Origin: JAZDFC01 sp043808235
Lineage (GTDB): Bacteria > Bacteroidota > Ignavibacteria > Ignavibacteriales > Melioribacteraceae
NCBI GenBank assembly: GCA_043808235.1
Contig: JAZDFC010000080.1
Coordinates: forward strand, 1-64,000
Reading direction: 5' to 3'
DNA: 64,000 nt
This document shows, in pieces, positions 1 to 8,073 of the stretch. The notes beneath the pieces are model-generated. The model was given only the letters and a program-made list of their open reading frames with translations, searched no databases and was not told the DNA's origin. The position numbers were made by a program, and so were the translations under genes. The first letter of the stretch is position 1; each line of letters starts with the position of its first letter.

Positions 1-729
1 CTCAGCTTCACAAAAAAATTCGAATTTGGAAAAAGCAAAACAGATTCGACAAAACCGCGCTCGGTTGCCGGTGTCAGTATCGGAATAATCAATGCAGGTG
101 TGAGCGGGATTGAGGAACGAGACAACCAGGGAATTAAAACCGGCGATATCTCCACTTCCGAGAATCAATTTTTCATTGGATTATCGAACCGGTTCTCAGA
201 TAAATTATCTTTCGGATTTACAGCTAAATTTTATTATTACAGATTATATGAAGATGTTTCAAGTATCAGCTTCGGTTTCGATATCGGCGCGCTGTATCTG
301 TTGAATGAAAACATAACTATTGCGGCTGTTATCTCCGATGTAAATAGTAAATACAAATGGGATACCTCTGATTTATATGGACAGGATGGGAATACAACAG
401 AAGATAAATTTCCTTTGATGAAGAAGATAGGTTTTTCCTACCGATTATTCGAAAAGAAATTACTTACCGCAATTGAGTTTGAAAACAGTAACGCCGGTAC
501 AAATATTTTAAGGTTCGGCGCTGAATATAATATGATTCAAAATCTATTCATCCGGGCGGGTCTAAACCAAATGGATTTAAGTAATCCCGATGTGCCTGTA
601 AAGCCGTCATTCGGATTTTCATATTCATATTTAACTGATGGATTGACGCTTGGAATTGATTACGCTTTTGTGATTGAACCATACTCGCCATCGGATCAAC
701 ATATCGTCGGGGTGAATGTTTCCTTTTAA
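1..729 (+). CDS. PorV/PorQ-like outer-membrane beta-barrel protein, 5' end outside window
   Basis: The frame is open from base 1 and ends with TAA at 727-729, so the true start lies left of the window; the GTG at 100 is internal. The visible 242 residues alternate hydrophobic and polar positions with many aromatic-Gly turns and finish on a short strand ending in VNVSF, as in PorV/PorQ/UPF0164-type barrels. The next gene, 52 bp downstream, is a second protein of the same style, so the two probably form a pair. Known PorV-type proteins serve type IX secretion or outer-membrane assembly; which role applies here cannot be read from the sequence. Family placement is by overall character, not by a diagnostic motif. 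Confidence 0.7.
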   Translation, partial: LSFTKKFEFGKSKTDSTKPRSVAGVSIGIINAGVSGIEERDNQGIKTGDISTSENQFFIGLSNRFSDKLSFGFTAKFYYYRLYEDVSSISFGFDIGALYLLNENITIAAVISDVNSKYKWDTSDLYGQDGNTTEDKFPLMKKIGFSYRLFEKKLLTAIEFENSNAGTNILRFGAEYNMIQNLFIRAGLNQMDLSNPDVPVKPSFGFSYSYLTDGLTLGIDYAFVIEPYSPSDQHIVGVNVSF

Positions 730-781
730 TTAATATTTTATTACGGTACCTTTGAAATAGAAAAAAGAAATAATTGAGATT

Positions 782-1684
782 ATGAAAAACACACTAAAAT
801 TTTTATTGCTGCTATTCACCGCATCCTCAATAATGGCGCAGTCTGCAGGTACATCCGGGTTATCATTTTTAAAAATGGGATTTGGCGCACGTAACATTGC
901 AATGGGTGATCTTGGCGTGGTTACTGCTACAGATGCATCAGCTCTTAATTACAATCCGGCGCTGCTTGGTAAATTTACAAATTCGCAGATTATGATTACG
1001 CATAATGAATGGATTCAGGATGTTCGAAGCGAACAACTCGGTGCGAGTTTTTCATTGTTTAATATTCCTTTCGCTGTGGGAATAAATACAACTTCTATTT
1101 CCGATATTGAAGTTCGAACAAAACCCGGCGAACCCTTGACAACATTTAATGCGCATTATTTCTATGGAAGTTTATCAACCGGATTTGAAACAGTTGAAAA
1201 TTTATTTTTCGGAATGACGATTAAATATTTGTACGAAGGTATGTATTCGGATGAATCGACGGGAATCGGTTATGACTTTGGTCTGTTGTATGAAAATGTA
1301 ATTAACGGATTGAATCTCGGCGCCTCAATCAAAAATCTCGGTTCGATGGATGTGCTAAGGGGAGAGGAAACAAAACTGCCGGTTGATTTGAGAGCAGCTG
1401 CCGCGTACAATTTCACATTAGAATCAATCAATTCGAAAATTGTAGCTCTTGGCGGGATTCAAAAATATACATCCACGGATGATCTCCACATTCATACCGG
1501 CGCAGAAATTTTATATAATGATTTACTTGCTCTGCGGCTTGGTTATCTTACCGGGTATGATTCCCGCGGACTTACAAGCGGTCTTGGTATTTTATGGAAC
1601 AGCATCAGTTTTGACTATGCGTTTACTCCATTCAGTTATGATCTTGGAAGTTCGCACACTATTTCTCTAATGTACACTTTTTAA
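782..1684 (+). CDS. PorV/PorQ family outer-membrane protein
   Basis: A 300-residue protein with a clean signal peptide (residues 1-20, ending near MAQ) followed by the characteristic block SGLSFLKMGFGARNIAMGD and then DASALNYNPALLG. This N-terminus, a small helix-turn and NPA motif before a 14-strand-like barrel, is typical of the PorV/PorQ family associated with T9SS in Bacteroidetes and Ignavibacteria. The C-terminus ends in an aromatic residue (LMYTF), as outer-membrane barrels do. It follows a related barrel gene and probably shares its transcript. T9SS cargo with sorting domains at 55.1 and 60.2 kb gives it plausible clients, but a link is inferred only. Confidence 0.85.
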   Translation: MKNTLKFLLLLFTASSIMAQSAGTSGLSFLKMGFGARNIAMGDLGVVTATDASALNYNPALLGKFTNSQIMITHNEWIQDVRSEQLGASFSLFNIPFAVGINTTSISDIEVRTKPGEPLTTFNAHYFYGSLSTGFETVENLFFGMTIKYLYEGMYSDESTGIGYDFGLLYENVINGLNLGASIKNLGSMDVLRGEETKLPVDLRAAAAYNFTLESINSKIVALGGIQKYTSTDDLHIHTGAEILYNDLLALRLGYLTGYDSRGLTSGLGILWNSISFDYAFTPFSYDLGSSHTISLMYTF

Positions 1685-1869
1685 GTGTCTTCTTGAGTTG
1701 GTATTAAAAAATCTTAACAATTGTATCGGATATCCCCAACGCTTAAGAACTTCTATGATTTTTCTTTTATGCAAATCTGTTTTTCAAAGTTGTATTTCAA
1801 TGATGCTCATTATCCGATCCGAATGTTAATCTATTTTATTATTTTTGAACTAAATTTTTTGGATTTTTA

Positions 1870-2829
1870 ATGGAAATAATACGGTACACTACTGAATGGA
1901 AAGAGAAGTGGGATAGGTTTGTTCTTGAATCGAATAACGGAACGATGTTTCACCTCCAGCGCTTTTTTGATTATCACACTCCCGGTAAGTTCAAATTTGA
2001 TCATCTTATTTTTTTAGAGAAGGGTGAAATAATTGCACTCCTTCCCGGCAGATTAACCGACAGTTTATTTGAATCTCCAATTGGCGCCAGCTATGGTTCC
2101 ATTGTTGTTAAAGATATTACATTTGCAAAGACCCTGGATATTGTTTCAGCGCTTCTTGATTACGGACGGCAAAACGGAATCAAGGAATTTATGTTGACTT
2201 CAGCACCGATAATTTATGAAACGATTCAGAATCAGAGTCTAGATTTTGCAATGCGATGGCTCGGCTTCGAATACCAGTTGCATTATATTTCAAGTGCAAT
2301 TCATCTCGATAAAGAGCAGGATATCATTTCCAGATTTCAACCAACCATCAGACGTAATATCAGGCATACATTAAAAAATCCTGATATCCGCGTTGAGATT
2401 AATGACCGTTACGATGAGTTCTACCCGATACTGCTTGCAAATAAAGCCCGGCATAATGTAAAGCCAACTCATTCATATGATGATTTGATTAAGCTGACAG
2501 AGTTGCTGCCTGAATGTTTGAAATTATTTATGGTGTACTATAAGGATAAGCCAATCGCGGGTTCATCGATGTTCTTTGCGAATAAAAACGTAGCTGTTTG
2601 TTTTTATAATATGCTGCTTTACGAATATGCCGAGTTCAAACCAATCCAGCGGGTGATGTTCGAAGTAGTTAAATATTCCACCGAGCAGGGCTACAAGTAT
2701 GTCGATATTGGTGTATCGCAGGATACCAAAGCTGCCAACCCGATGACGCCAAGTATGTCGCTTATTGAATTTAAAGAGAAATTTGATGCTCACGCGGTAA
2801 TGCGCAATACTTTTTATATTCGCCTTTAA
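1870..2829 (+). CDS. FemAB/GNAT-fold acyltransferase-like protein
   Basis: A 319-residue protein without a signal peptide. It resembles the FemAB-like GNAT proteins (Acetyltransf_6 type) common in surface-polysaccharide loci: an N-terminal half with FHLQRFFDYHTPGKFKFDHL, and a C-terminal half with KDKPIAGSSMFFANKNVAVCFYNM and a terminal YVDIGVSQDT segment matching the acceptor-site strand of this fold. Twelve bases downstream begins a glycosyltransferase and then another, so the three genes look like one surface-glycan operon. A possible TATTTTTG -7 element of the Bacteroidetes kind sits at 1840-1847, with no convincing -33 partner. The acceptor and acyl donor are unknown. Confidence 0.7.
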   Translation: MEIIRYTTEWKEKWDRFVLESNNGTMFHLQRFFDYHTPGKFKFDHLIFLEKGEIIALLPGRLTDSLFESPIGASYGSIVVKDITFAKTLDIVSALLDYGRQNGIKEFMLTSAPIIYETIQNQSLDFAMRWLGFEYQLHYISSAIHLDKEQDIISRFQPTIRRNIRHTLKNPDIRVEINDRYDEFYPILLANKARHNVKPTHSYDDLIKLTELLPECLKLFMVYYKDKPIAGSSMFFANKNVAVCFYNMLLYEYAEFKPIQRVMFEVVKYSTEQGYKYVDIGVSQDTKAANPMTPSMSLIEFKEKFDAHAVMRNTFYIRL

Positions 2830-2841
2830 TTAGCCCTTACA

Positions 2842-3969
2842 ATGGCGCGGCTAATAAAAGTACATATACTATTTCTCGGCAATCCTTTTCACGATTCTAG
2901 AATTGTCAATCTCTCAAATTCTTTGAAAGCAGACGGCTGCGAGGTAAGAGTAACTGCTTTCGATTGGATGGATAAAAATTTTGTTACGGTTAAAGGCGGA
3001 ATTTCCGTTTTCAAACTTGTAAAGAGAAAATTTTCTCTCCCTTATTATCTTCGTTTTTATTCGATACTTTTTGCCGAAACAAAAAAATACAAAGCAGATA
3101 TTCTTTTCGCGGAAGATGTACATTGCCTGCCGGTTGCTGCATTCTTTAGTAAAATTCGAAAGAGTAAACTTTTCTACAACAGTAGGGAACTGTATGCTTA
3201 TCTTGGCGGACTTAGGAATAAAAAATTCGTTCAGTCGATAGTTAAATTTGTAGAGAAAAGTTTTATTCGTAAATGCGATCTTGTATTAACAACAGGTGAA
3301 ATGGATTCGGAGTTTCTCGAAAAATTTTACGGGATAAAAAACACGGTAGTTATCCGTAACATTCCATTGCTTCAGCAGCCAACAAAAATTATTAATTTCA
3401 GAGAATTACTTCCAATCGAAGCCGATAAAACAATTCTTTTATATCAGGGCGTAATGCTGGATGGAAGGGGAATAGAATTAATTTTTAGAGCATTGTCTTC
3501 CATTAAAAATTCCGTACTTGTTTTACTCGGCGATGGTCCTAAAAAACAATTCTTCGAGATGAAAGCGAAAGAATTAAATCTGACAGACAGAGTTTTCTTC
3601 ATGGGCTCAATTCCTCAGAATGAATTAATAAATTACACTGCCGGGGCTGAAGTAGGTTTTGCTTTGATCGAAAATATTAGTGTTAGTTATTATTACGCAC
3701 TTCCGAATAAATTATTTGAATATATCATGGCCGGTTTGCCGATTGTTTCGTCCAATCTCCCTCAGATGAAAAAAATAATTGAAAAATATGATTTGGGTAT
3801 TGTCATCGATTTGGAAAAATCGGAAGACATCAGCGCAGAGATAAATGATTTTATTAACGATAAAGCGCGATTGGAAAAATATAGACTGAATTGTGTAGCT
3901 GCATCGCAAGAATTAAACTGGCAGAACGAATATAACCGTGCGAAATCAAAATTGTTGAACATTAATTAA
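2842..3969 (+). CDS. family 4-like GT-B glycosyltransferase
   Basis: A 375-residue protein with the two-domain GT-B layout. The N-terminal half starts with a Rossmann strand (VHILFLGNPFHDSRIVNL), and the C-terminal half has the donor-site pattern of GT4 enzymes: LYQGVMLDGRGIELIFRAL, VLLGDGPKKQFF, and the late motif VSYYYALPNKLFEYIMAGLP, in which the conserved E of the EX7E-type region precedes the loop. It is cytoplasmic or peripheral on the membrane. It lies between a FemAB-like transferase and a GT9 enzyme and probably builds a surface oligosaccharide. Sugar specificity cannot be read from the sequence. Confidence 0.85.
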   Translation: MARLIKVHILFLGNPFHDSRIVNLSNSLKADGCEVRVTAFDWMDKNFVTVKGGISVFKLVKRKFSLPYYLRFYSILFAETKKYKADILFAEDVHCLPVAAFFSKIRKSKLFYNSRELYAYLGGLRNKKFVQSIVKFVEKSFIRKCDLVLTTGEMDSEFLEKFYGIKNTVVIRNIPLLQQPTKIINFRELLPIEADKTILLYQGVMLDGRGIELIFRALSSIKNSVLVLLGDGPKKQFFEMKAKELNLTDRVFFMGSIPQNELINYTAGAEVGFALIENISVSYYYALPNKLFEYIMAGLPIVSSNLPQMKKIIEKYDLGIVIDLEKSEDISAEINDFINDKARLEKYRLNCVAASQELNWQNEYNRAKSKLLNIN

Positions 3970-3973
3970 AACC

Positions 3974-4978
3974 ATGCAAGCGGTGGATCAAAAAAGAATT
4001 TTAATTGTACGTCCCGATAGACTTGGCGATGTGGTTCTCTCAACTCCAATTCCGCGCGAAATTAAAAAACAATTCCCCGGTAGTTATGTTTCTATACTAT
4101 TAAGAAAATATGCGGTGGAAGTTTATTTAAACAATCCACATATTGATCAAATCATTTTACTCGACGATAATTCATACTTTCAAAAGGTTAGTGAAATAAG
4201 AAAATATAATTTCACTCATTCATTGTCTCTTATCCCAAATGAGCCAATAAATTATATGTTATTTCTCGCGGGAATCCATTGCAGAATTGGAGTCGGTTAC
4301 AAGTTATACCAGTTTATTACAAATACAAAAAGTGTTCACCGACAAAAGTATAATCCATTGCGTCACGAGGCTGATTATTGTCTCGATCTCGCAAGGAAAA
4401 TTGGAGTTGACTCGAACAATTACACAACGGAATTATTTTTAGATGAAAAAGAAAAACAAGATGTGGCGGTGGCAAGAAACTTTCAGATTCGAGGGAGAAA
4501 ACATTTAATCGGTATCCATTCGACGAGCGGAAACTCTGCGCCTAACTGGTCGAAAGAAAGTTATCGACAATTAATTTTGGAGTTAACAAAACAACCTGAA
4601 TATTCAATCGTCATTACGGATCAAGTTAAAAATGATTTGTTCGATATACCGGGAGTAACATATCCGCATCTGAATCTTTCTCTTCGCGAATCAATTATTA
4701 ATTTCGCTGCTCTCGATATGTTAGTTTCGAATAGTACCGGTCCCATGCATATCTGTGCAGCTCTTAAAATAAAAACCGTGTCTATGTTCTGTCCACTAAA
4801 TGCTTGTTCCCCTAAGTTATGGGGACCATTGGGCAACGTCAATGAGATTTTATTACCAAAATATTCCTATTGCCAGTATAAGTGTCCCGGTGATCCTAAA
4901 AAGTGTACATTCGAAGGAGAGCATGGAATTAACGTGGAGGATGTTGTAGAAAAAATAGAAGCGATATTGAAACAATAA
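3974..4978 (+). CDS. family 9 glycosyltransferase (heptosyltransferase-like)
   Basis: A 334-residue GT9 protein. The N-terminus RILIVRPDRLGDVVLSTPI carries the invariant acceptor-loop Asp of ADP-heptose:LPS heptosyltransferases. The nucleotide-sugar side has GIHSTSGNSAPNWSKESY and the signature SNSTGPMHICAALKIKTVSMF, where heptosyltransferases have D/N-[ST]-GxxHxAAA. The start lies 4 bp after the preceding glycosyltransferase stop, so they are co-transcribed. The likely job is transfer of a heptose or related sugar to LPS core or another surface glycan; donor identity is not proved. Confidence 0.88.
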   Translation: MQAVDQKRILIVRPDRLGDVVLSTPIPREIKKQFPGSYVSILLRKYAVEVYLNNPHIDQIILLDDNSYFQKVSEIRKYNFTHSLSLIPNEPINYMLFLAGIHCRIGVGYKLYQFITNTKSVHRQKYNPLRHEADYCLDLARKIGVDSNNYTTELFLDEKEKQDVAVARNFQIRGRKHLIGIHSTSGNSAPNWSKESYRQLILELTKQPEYSIVITDQVKNDLFDIPGVTYPHLNLSLRESIINFAALDMLVSNSTGPMHICAALKIKTVSMFCPLNACSPKLWGPLGNVNEILLPKYSYCQYKCPGDPKKCTFEGEHGINVEDVVEKIEAILKQ

Positions 4979-5023
4979 TTTTTTCGGGAAGATGTTAATT
5001 CTTATATTTCCACCCCAAATTTT

Positions 5024-5114
5024 CCGGGTGCCGGTTGACAGATTTATACCGAACCCCGTCAGGTCCGGAAGGAAGCAGCGGTAGGTAATTTAATTTGTGT
5101 AATCGGTTACCCGG
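5024..5114 (+). ncRNA. ffs: bacterial small signal recognition particle RNA (4.5S type)
   Basis: The conserved apical domain is present around 5057-5083, with GTCAGGTCC, GGAAGGAAGCAGC and GGTA in order: the symmetric and asymmetric loops bound by Ffh plus a GGAA tetraloop. The ends pair, ccgggtgccggtt at 5024-5036 with aatcggttacccgg at 5101-5114, giving a hairpin of about 91 nt, the short form lacking an Alu domain. The stem is followed by a T-rich tail (atttatttttaat) that could end transcription. TATATTTC at 5003-5010 fits a -7 box for this phylum. The RNA pairs with Ffh and FtsY for co-translational membrane targeting. Confidence 0.95.
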
Positions 5115-5131
5115 ATTTATTTTTAATAAAA

Positions 5132-5260
5132 TTACAATTCTGCATCTCCATCATTTTTTTTTAGTTTTTTATCGAGCCACCTAATAAACAAACCGGAACT
5201 TAAAATTGCAGCAATAACAATAAACGCAGCAATAATAATTATTACAGTAAATGGAATCAA
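5132..5260 (-). CDS. possible 42-residue single-span membrane protein
   Basis: Reading leftwards from a TTG at 5260-5258 gives 42 residues: a hydrophobic helix (IPFTVIIIIAAFIVIAAIL) followed by a cationic tail (RWLDKKLKKNDGDAEL) and TAA. A GAGG lies five bases before the TTG, a good ribosome-site distance. Strong hydrophobic-then-basic composition over the whole length argues against chance. The frame lies directly behind the terminator of the HEAT-repeat gene, so expression would need read-through or a promoter not seen. No family is recognised; the layout is like small regulatory or accessory membrane peptides. Confidence 0.35.
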   Translation of the reverse strand: MIPFTVIIIIAAFIVIAAILSSGLFIRWLDKKLKKNDGDAEL

Positions 5261-5270
5261 TTATACCTCG

Positions 5271-5299
5271 ATAAAAACGAGGCAAATATATTTGCCTCG
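5271..5299 (-). terminator. Rho-independent terminator after the HEAT-repeat gene
   Basis: A perfect 22-bp inverted repeat (cgaggcaaata / tatttgcctcg) at 5278-5299 is followed, in the minus direction, by TTTTTAT at 5277-5271. It starts 34 bp beyond the stop of the minus-strand HEAT-repeat gene, which it is placed to terminate. Confidence 0.75.
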
Positions 5300-5332
5300 C
5301 GCAATTCTGTAAATTTGTACCTCTTGGTGCGT

Positions 5333-5779
5333 TTAACGTGCATCTTTTGCAATGTACTCTTTATCATTTGATTCTTGTACCGTATTTTGCTCGCTCAAGT
5401 AAGCATTGTAAAAAATATTGCACATTCGTCTGACTCTTTCGCAGTCATTAAAAAATGCTTCTTGCTTAACCATATATATGCAACGTTCGGATCCAATTTT
5501 CATTAATGATAAAGCTGCGATTAATCGGACTCCTTCGCAATCGCCATCGCGAAGCAGATGCATTAAAGGAATAATAGCCCGCTGAGATTTTAGATCACCA
5601 AGAAAATATGCACAGCTGACTTGCAAGCCGGTATTATCTGATTTTAAACCGGCTATTAAATTTTGTTCGATCATTTCCGGCATCGAAGCGGTGTTTTTTG
5701 CTTCTCCACCAGCGTACGAACTACTTGCCAAAACAATTATTAACAATATTGGCGCAAGAAAATATCTTACTTTCTTCAT
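5333..5779 (-). CDS. secreted HEAT-repeat-like protein
   Basis: A 148-residue protein with a signal peptide (residues 1-23, MKKVRYFLAPILLIIVLASS then SYAG). The mature part has two helical repeats of the HEAT/PBS-lyase type: SDNTGLQVSCAYFLGDLKSQRAIIPLMHLLRDG and then CEGVRLIAALSLMKIGSERCIYMV. Four cysteines occur in the mature region. Such small exported HEAT proteins usually act as protein-binding adaptors; nothing here identifies a partner. It is monocistronic, ends in a strong terminator and is preceded by a gap of about 150 bp after the uvrC/SixA-like fragment unit. Confidence 0.7.
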   Translation of the reverse strand: MKKVRYFLAPILLIIVLASSSYAGGEAKNTASMPEMIEQNLIAGLKSDNTGLQVSCAYFLGDLKSQRAIIPLMHLLRDGDCEGVRLIAALSLMKIGSERCIYMVKQEAFFNDCERVRRMCNIFYNAYLSEQNTVQESNDKEYIAKDAR

Positions 5780-5926
5780 TTTTTCCCCCTAGAAAAACGA
5801 AAGTGTGCGCTTAGTTAATTAAAGAACATTTTGAATATTTACATGGCTTAAGACGATATGGTTAGTGTTAGGTTCCTCTAATGTTTGTTAAGAAGTGTTA
5901 AATTTATGGCGGGTAAAATTTTCTAC

Positions 5927-6061
5927 TTAATAGACTCGTGAGAATGCAATTTCATTTACCAGGTAGGATGCAGTATAGTATATGCCTTCATCAGTCAGTT
6001 CTCTCTCAAAATCATTATTGCCGGATTTTGCCTGAACATGCCGTTTTAAATTTATCTTCAT
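5927..6061 (-). pseudogene. truncated SixA-like histidine phosphatase fragment, coupled to uvrC
   Basis: The ATG at 6061-6059 overlaps the uvrC stop (ATGA). The 44-residue frame begins MKINLKRHVQAKSGNNDFER and continues ELTDEGIYYTASYLVNEIAF before TAA. This matches the first 40 residues of SixA-type phosphohistidine phosphatases, which begin M-K-hydrophobic-RHG/A-A and then DFxRPLTxxG. The RHG catalytic motif is altered here (RHV) and the remaining 110 or so residues are missing; I saw no continuation in the other frames up to 5800. It is either a decayed gene or a short coupled peptide. It was found by reading downstream of uvrC. Confidence 0.5.
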
Positions 6062-7935
6062 TCAAAATCCTCTGGTTTATCCACCGTTATAGATGCTGCT
6101 AACTCACTCAGGTCGGGAGTATTTCTGTAAAATTCAAAAATCAATTTTGCTTTTGCGTTACCTATAACTTCTGCGAGTTGTTCTTCTGGAGCAGTTTTGA
6201 TTTCTTCAATACTGCTGAATGATTTTAATAAATTTTCTGCAGCTCCATTCCCAATTCCTTTTATTTCCAAAAGTTCGGTTGTGAAAGTCCGCTTATCTCT
6301 CCGATTCCTATGAAAGGTAATGGCGAATCGATGTGCTTCATCCCGCACATGTTGAAGTAGTTTCAAACTGGAAGATGTTTTGGGAATTGTTTGTGGTTCG
6401 GATGATTCCGGTACAAATATTTCTTCGAGTCGTTTTGCCAGCCCGATAATTTCGTACTTAGTAATGTTCAATTCATTTAATATTTGTACCGCGCTCGAAA
6501 GCTGACCTTTACCGCCATCCACCATAATTAAATCGGGCATTATTTCGTTCTCTTCAAGCAGCCTTTTATACCTTCGTTCTATCACCTCACGCATACTCGC
6601 AAAGTCATCCGGTCCTTCCTCACTTTTAATAATATATTTCCGGTAGAGACTTTTCTTAGGTTTGCCATCCACAAAAACTACCATGCTTGCAACAGTATCT
6701 GTTCCCTGTAAATTGGAAATATCGAAGCACTCGATCTTTTTGGGAACAGATTTTAAACGCAGATCTCTTTTTAGCGCAGCAAGAACGTAAGGAGTATTTC
6801 CTTCCTTTTTCATCCGTTGTAATTGAATTTCTTTTAATTGTAAGATTGCATTCTGCTTGCACATATTTAAAAGTGATTTTATCTCGCTCTTTCTTACCGG
6901 CACAATAAATTTTGTTTTTTTAACGGCTTTCGAATTGAGCCATTCGAGCAGAGGTTCTATATCGTAAGGTTCTTCTTCAACAATTATTTCCTTTGGCACT
7001 TCAACAAATTCATCGTAATAAAATTTAATGATTGCGGCGATTACCTGGCTTTGGTCATCGTATGCCTCCGTTGTTAATTTTAGTTCTCGTTTACTAACTA
7101 ATTTGCCGGTGCGGATATTCAAAATGGAGCAGGCGACATCCTTTCCTTCAATTGCAGCGCTGATAATATCCTTGTCATCAAAATCATTGGAAACGACTTT
7201 TTGTTTGGATGTATAAACAGCTAATTTTTGAATCTTGTCCCTAATTGCGGCAGCTTTTTCAAATTCAAGATTGGAAGACGCCTCATTCATTTTTCCGGTT
7301 AGTTCATTCATAAGATCATCGGTTTTGCCGCGCAGTAATTTAACAACCTGACTGACCATCTCGTTATATTCAAGCTGCGAAATCAATCCTTCGCATGGCC
7401 CGTCGCATTTCTTTATATGATAATCGAGACACAATTTTACTTTCTTTTTCTGAATAGACTCATCATCAATAAAATAATTACAGCTTCTTATTTTGAAAAT
7501 CTGGTTGATCATTCGCAGCGAAGATTTCATGTTTTTTACATCGGTATAAGGTCCAAAATATTTCGAGCCGTCTTTCACAATTTGGCGCTGAGGGAATATT
7601 CGCGGAAACGGTTCGTTAGTTACACGGATATACGGAAATGATTTATCATCTTTAAGGTTTATGTTGTAACGCGGTTTTAATTTTTTGATGAGATTATTTT
7701 CGAGAACGAGAGCTTCAATTTCATTATCGGTTACGATTACTTCGAGGTCAACAATTTTACTTACGAGCGCTGCCGTCTTGGGGGAATCGATTCCGCTTTG
7801 GAAATATGAACGGACTCTATTCCTAAGTAATTTTGCCTTCCCAACGTAAATTACTTTACCTTTGTCATTAAAAAATTGGTACACTCCGGGCTTAGTCGGA
7901 AGATTTTCTAACTTATTTTGTAGAATCGGATTCAT
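6058..7935 (-). CDS. uvrC: excinuclease ABC subunit C
   Basis: A 625-residue UvrC of normal length. The order of domains is complete: GIY-YIG nuclease (residues about 14-90, KPGVYQFFNDKGKVIYVGKA), a UVR motif for UvrB contact (about 210-240, NLEFEKAAAIRDKIQKL), the C-terminal RNase H-like nuclease (about 380-540, ECFDISNLQGTDTVASMVVF and PDLIMVDGGKGQL), and helix-hairpin-helix DNA binding (about 565-600, LLEIKGIGNGAAENLL). A cysteine cluster at about 153-181 (C, then CLDYHIKKCDGPC) fits the Fe-S site of UvrC. UvrC makes both incisions around a lesion in nucleotide excision repair. A SixA-like fragment starts within its stop codon. Confidence 0.97.
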   Translation of the reverse strand: MNPILQNKLENLPTKPGVYQFFNDKGKVIYVGKAKLLRNRVRSYFQSGIDSPKTAALVSKIVDLEVIVTDNEIEALVLENNLIKKLKPRYNINLKDDKSFPYIRVTNEPFPRIFPQRQIVKDGSKYFGPYTDVKNMKSSLRMINQIFKIRSCNYFIDDESIQKKKVKLCLDYHIKKCDGPCEGLISQLEYNEMVSQVVKLLRGKTDDLMNELTGKMNEASSNLEFEKAAAIRDKIQKLAVYTSKQKVVSNDFDDKDIISAAIEGKDVACSILNIRTGKLVSKRELKLTTEAYDDQSQVIAAIIKFYYDEFVEVPKEIIVEEEPYDIEPLLEWLNSKAVKKTKFIVPVRKSEIKSLLNMCKQNAILQLKEIQLQRMKKEGNTPYVLAALKRDLRLKSVPKKIECFDISNLQGTDTVASMVVFVDGKPKKSLYRKYIIKSEEGPDDFASMREVIERRYKRLLEENEIMPDLIMVDGGKGQLSSAVQILNELNITKYEIIGLAKRLEEIFVPESSEPQTIPKTSSSLKLLQHVRDEAHRFAITFHRNRRDKRTFTTELLEIKGIGNGAAENLLKSFSSIEEIKTAPEEQLAEVIGNAKAKLIFEFYRNTPDLSELAASITVDKPEDFE

Positions 7936-8073
7936 GTTCCACAGAAATTCTTTTATTTCTCATTATGAATTAAAAAATACCTTCGGCTAGCAGAACGAAA
8001 TATAACAGATAAAAAAAATGCGCATCGAATTATTATCCGATCCGCATTTTGAATATTTATTGCCATAACCAAA

